NCBI GenBank assembly: GCA_021464245.1 | Contig: JADCRB010000066.1 | Span: 620,001-684,000, forward strand | Length of the DNA: 64,000 bases | Reading direction: 5' to 3' | Origin: Carallia brachiata | Taxonomy: Eukaryota > Streptophyta > Magnoliopsida > Malpighiales > Rhizophoraceae | Shown here: piece after piece, positions 59,813-64,000 of the stretch | Layout: the number at the start of each line of letters is the position of its first letter | Position numbering within the stretch: the first letter of the stretch is position 1 | Notes under the pieces: generated by a model | What the model was told of the DNA's origin: nothing | The model's input: the letters and a program-made list of their open reading frames with translations, nothing else | Database searches by the model: none | Program-made: the position numbers and the translations under genes

Positions 59813-61472
59813 TTCGGCCTTTGCTTGTTCTGCACTGAAAATTTGGACAAAATTAAAGCCAACCCAGCTCACAAGAGAAGTGTGTTTGTTTATGGTACAC
59901 ACAAGGATTAATAACTAAAAAGATTATGAATTTTATGTAAATTAATAAATATAATATTATTTTTAAAAATTCATAATTTAGTTTTTGAAATAATTTTTCT
60001 TAATCAATCTACTATTTTGTCTAATTTAATAAATGAAATTGTCAAAAATAATGACTTGTTGCGATAATATAGACTAAATGCTGATATGTAATATAAAATA
60101 TGACAACTAAGATTCACATTAAATAAAAAAAAAATGATCAGTAAATTCAACGGCTTTGTAAATTTATTAGAAAAAAATTCATATAAAACTTAAATTATGA
60201 ATTTTTAAAAGTGATATTATATTTATATTTTTTTTTAGATATTAATCCTATACTCAATAACAAGTGACGTAGAAAAGTGAGGTACAAAATATGCGGTCGT
60301 ACAACTTCCCCGTCTTTCCTAATTTAATAATTGATATTTATAAAAAAATAAATAATAATATTTAAATAATAAAAAAATAATAATAAATAATATTAATAAT
60401 TAAATTAACAAATTAAAAAAATAAATAAATAATTAAATATCATTAAATAAATTACGCGATTATTTTATTATTATTTAAAATTATATTGCACAATAAAATT
60501 ATTTATCTTCTATATAGTTTATTAAGTGTATCCACCCAATTTTGCTCTTTCTTTTATCAAACAACCAATGGTAACACAGAGGCTGGCTGGTTAAATGGAC
60601 CGGCATTCAATTTCTTTGACATTTGCATCAATTTGTTGTCTTTGAATTTTTGAACAGGACAGAATGTTATCTCTGAAATTGTGATCCCAATTTTGAGGTT
60701 GCGTCACCTTTGAATTGTGATCCCAGTTTGAGGTTGATATTGGCCAGTCATCTTCCATATTGAATTATCAAAAAGCTTTTGACTAAATTGTCTCTTCACA
60801 GGACTATTAGACTTTAATGTGATGTATCGTTCAGATTCCTCTGACTAACTTAAATTTTTAGGTTCAATGTTTCCTGACACAATCTGATTTCAACTAGCAG
60901 TGATATTGGTCAAGCAGGTTGAATCCTCAGACTCGTCTAACAAAAGGTTAAATGTTTCCTGATGCAATCCGATTCTGACTAAATGTGACACCGGCCAGGC
61001 CACTGAATGCCAATAACTTAAACTGTTATCCGTCCTTAAGTTAAATACAATCCAAGTGAACCAACGAGATTGCATCAACGTGATTTGGAAATTAGACCAA
61101 CGTTATTTGAATCAATCCGAGCTCTCAAAAAAAAAAAAAAAAAAAGGGTTTTGCAATCATGTTTAAGTTAAATACAAAACAATGCCAACATTAGGCCAAA
61201 GATTATTGGAACTAAGAGTTTTTTTTTTTTTTTCAATGACAATAAATTATGAATTGAGTATAAACCAATATGCAACAGGTATTCATCAATTAATCTATGA
61301 TTCTAATTATAATTATCTACTAATCAGATTTTTGATAACATTTTCTCTTTAAGTATCGATTTTTGCTACATTAGGGACTTCAGAAAAGCTGAGAGAAGAA
61401 AAAACTGTGAAAACGGAGTTGTGAGAGAACAAAAAATCGTCGCGCTGCTAGGCGAAGCCAGAGGCATGTCCC
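59813..61472. other. Intergenic region: promoter side of copy B and 3' flank of copy C
   Basis: The part next to 59812 would hold the 5' UTR and promoter of copy B; it is AT-rich and I cannot call a TATA box with confidence. From about 60265 to 61472 the sequence is the counterpart of 43790-45994 downstream of copy B (GTTTCCTGACACAATCTGAT, CCGGCCAGGCCACTGAATGCC, TTTTGCTACATTAGGGACTTC). The two PDR genes are thus only 1.66 kb apart. Confidence 0.65.
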
Positions 61473-64000
61473 TTATCTTGTTTGGAAGTTCAGTTTCTTT
61501 ATGCAGTAAGCATGGATGAGTGCAAAGAGCACCGCAAATGCAACCAGACCTGCTGCAACTGGCCCCATAAAGTTTGAATCATATCCAAAATGGTTTTCTA
61601 AATACCACTTGATTGTAGGATCAGGAACCATGCCTGGAGCTTTAATGGTTGTTTCAACATCACCATATTGAGAAACCATTAGTCCATATACGGTCCATGC
61701 CGTCGGGCAGATCCAATAGTACCAAATCCACCACTTGGGAATGTTCTGGGATTGAAAAGATATAATGAGATTGTTATTGCATTTCATAGTTTTTGCTGAT
61801 TGTTTATTGTAAGTGAGTGATACGAATCAAGTCAGCATACCGGTTCTGGGATGTAGTAGCCAGAGAAAAGATTGAAAAGTCCATAGAAGGATGCCGCAAA
61901 CACAGCTGCTACTTGGTGGTTTGGAGTGAGGGAGACGGTCATCATTCCATAGTATGTGAAGTACAGGAAAGAGAAGAAATTAACGAAGAAGAACCATAAG
62001 AATTTTGCTGCTGTCCATTCAAAGGCCAACATGGCATACACGATAATTGTGTAGTAAGTAGTCTGAACAAACACATATGGTATTTCAGACACGACCTGCA
62101 CATTACATAATTATAATCGGATCATTCTAGTTAATCAGAGTTAAACTCATCAACCATGAGATCAATTAGCATTAAAAAATATAGCACATGCTTGCCATGC
62201 CAAATCTGTTGTAACTCACTTGTGCAAGGGCATAAGGTATTTCAGAATACATTACAGCCGCTCTTTCGCGATAAAAGACAGTTCTTTCAACTGCAGCTAC
62301 TGGTTATACTGTTGAGCAGTTATTAATGCCAATAGACAAGACAGCAGTACACATAGCTCTGATGATTGCAATAAAATCACTTGCATCGTCCCTAAATGAT
62401 TAAACACTGAATCAAGTTATATTCCTTAGCCAAAAGGAAATGAAGCAATATTGGTATCTAAACAGGAAATTGAATGACAAACACAAACCTTTTAGCACCA
62501 ATTTTCCAAAATAATGACCCAACTATGAGGGCAGTGGCCAAGGTGAAGAAGAATCTGACAAGGTCATAATCAGGACTTCTCCAGTAAGTCCAATTCTGCT
62601 TCCAAAGGCAAGACTTGAACTGCCCCCATGTAGATTGAGAATACCGAGTGGAAAAATAAAGGTCTTTTGCTCCCGGTGGTGAAGCACTTTACTCCTTCAC
62701 TAACGCTTTATTTCTCCTGCTCAAAAAGAAATGCAAGTAAAGCTCAAAACTCTAGGAGAAACTAATAATGACTTCCAGAAATTGCATTGTTAGAGCCTGT
62801 GAATTAACATACTGATACAAATATGATGACTTGTAATGTTCTGCGAAGTCAGTTCCAAGCCAATCTTCGGTTGCTGTTGAGCTCACTTCTAGCATCCAAT
62901 AATTATCTTTGATTTTAGGGACCCGAGGAATTGCCTGTAAAGTGAAATTTGTGCAAAATAAGAAATTTCGTCTTCCTTTTGCAATAATAAAATCAACATA
63001 ATTGTTAGACATATGTAATACCTCAAAGTATTCTATAACTTTTTGAGAATTTCTACCCAATGGTCCTGCGTAGATGACTTGGCCTCCTCTCTTCATCAAT
63101 AGTAACTCATCAAAGGATTCAAAAATATCTATGCTAGGCTGATGGATTGTACAAACTACTGTTCTTCCAGTATCTGCAGTGTTTCTCACAGTCCTCATGA
63201 CAATGGCTGCTGCCCTAGCATCAAGACCAGAAGTTGGTTCATCCATGAAAATGATCGAGGAATTGGCAACAAGCTCCACAGCTATCGTCAACCTCTTTCT
63301 CTGTTCTGTTGACAATCCTGTAACCCCTGGGAACCCAACTATAGCATCCTTGAGATTGTCTAGCTCTACCAGTTCCATCACTTCCTCCACAAATGTCTGT
63401 ATACGACAGGAAAAATTGCAATTAGCTTTGAAGACATAATTTCTTGCCTGTTTCATGTTTTTAGGGAATGTCTGAAATAAGACAATTTACCAGCTTTTCC
63501 CCTTTGCTGACTTCTTCAGGGAGCCGAAGGAATGCTGAGAAAATCAAGGATTCTTTGACAGTCACTAGTGGTGAGTGGATGCCAGTTTGTTCACAGTACC
63601 CGGAAATTCTTGTAAAAGTTTCTTGCTTCTTGGGGAACCCAGAAATTCTGATGTCTCCTTCAATGTATCCACCTGTCTTTCGCCCTGCCAAAACATCCAT
63701 CAATGTTGTTTTTCCAGCTACACTAACTCCCATCAGAGCTGTGAGGACTCCAGGCCTAAATGCACCTGTCACTTCTCGAAGTAGTTGAAGCCTGTGCTCT
63801 GTAACTCCCTGCTCTTTCGTTTCCTGTAATCATGAAACAATTCAAGTCAAGAGACGGATCTAAAGATTGCTGCTAGTTGTCGAGATAAACTAGTCATTGG
63901 CATCATTTGAGACTAAACTGAATTTGAAGAGGAAAGATATTAGTCTTTATTTGAGGCATGTCGACATAATAATTCACACTGTCAAAGGACATGGCTAAGG
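61473..64000 (-). pseudogene. PDR-type ABCG transporter copy C, 3' half, cut by the window edge
   Basis: Exons 21-14 seen: 61473-61745, 61841-62095, 62220-62391, 62489-62716, 62813-62934, 63022-63396, 63491-63823, 63951-64000 (partial). Very close to copy B throughout, including introns. Lesions: TAA at 62304-62306 in exon 19 (CAA codon in B), TAA at 62689-62691 in exon 18 (a Leu codon in B), an in-frame 12-base loss in exon 17, and the exon-14 donor changed from GT to AT (at 63950). In NBD2 the Walker A reads GVSVAGKTT instead of GVSGAGKTT and EQTD has become [16 protein letters not shown] is intact. The 5' half lies beyond the window. Confidence 0.93.

Overview
This is eukaryotic nuclear DNA from a flowering plant, most likely a eudicot. 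It is AT-rich, has GT/AG introns, full-size PDR-type ABCG transporter genes with the usual plant 21-exon layout, and plant retrotransposons (Ty3/gypsy Tat, Ty1/copia, LINE, tRNA-derived SINEs) plus MITE-like elements. I cannot name the species. No rRNA, tRNA gene, CRISPR array or bacterial-type operon is visible.

Layout. (1) 341-10890, minus: PDR/ABCG copy A, all 21 exons recognisable but full of frameshifts, a pseudogene. (2) 10.9-16.9 kb: a small foldback MITE and a decayed copia element with both LTRs and an RNase H remnant, itself hit by a SINE. (3) 16921-27222, minus: a complete Ty3/gypsy element of the Tat type (two ~800-bp LTRs, 5-bp target duplication ATATC, gag, protease, RT, RNase H, second plant-type RNase H, integrase; pol broken by frameshifts). 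Between integrase and the 3' LTR it carries a WUSCHEL-type homeobox gene, with a WUS-box and an EAR-like motif still readable after one frameshift. (4) 27.9-28.5 kb: exon fragments of two unrelated host genes (a CDGSH/NEET iron-sulfur protein and a mitochondrial carrier) side by side, followed by exon-like pieces I could not identify. (5) 33.9-40.3 kb: a nest of related short inverted-repeat elements, one interrupted by a 1.85-kb palindromic foldback element with a 10-bp target duplication, then a ~420-bp tandem satellite built from the same element family, then a SINE with a perfect 17-bp target duplication. (6) 42.2-45.6 kb: more foldback/MITE elements in AT-rich DNA. (7) 45995-59812, minus: PDR/ABCG copy B, all exons and splice sites in phase except for a 1-base deletion in exon 10. 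(8) 61473 to the right edge, minus: copy C, the 3' half of a further PDR gene, a pseudogene with two stops and a lost splice donor.

A, B and C form a tandem PDR cluster on one strand. B and C are closest: their coding exons and 3' flanks (43.8-46.0 kb and 60.3-61.5 kb) align, so they come from a local duplication of roughly 16 kb. Only B could encode a working plasma-membrane pump, and only if the exon-10 deletion is a sequence error. The rest of the window is mostly transposon accumulation between A and B. The standout is the homeobox gene carried inside the Tat retrotransposon.
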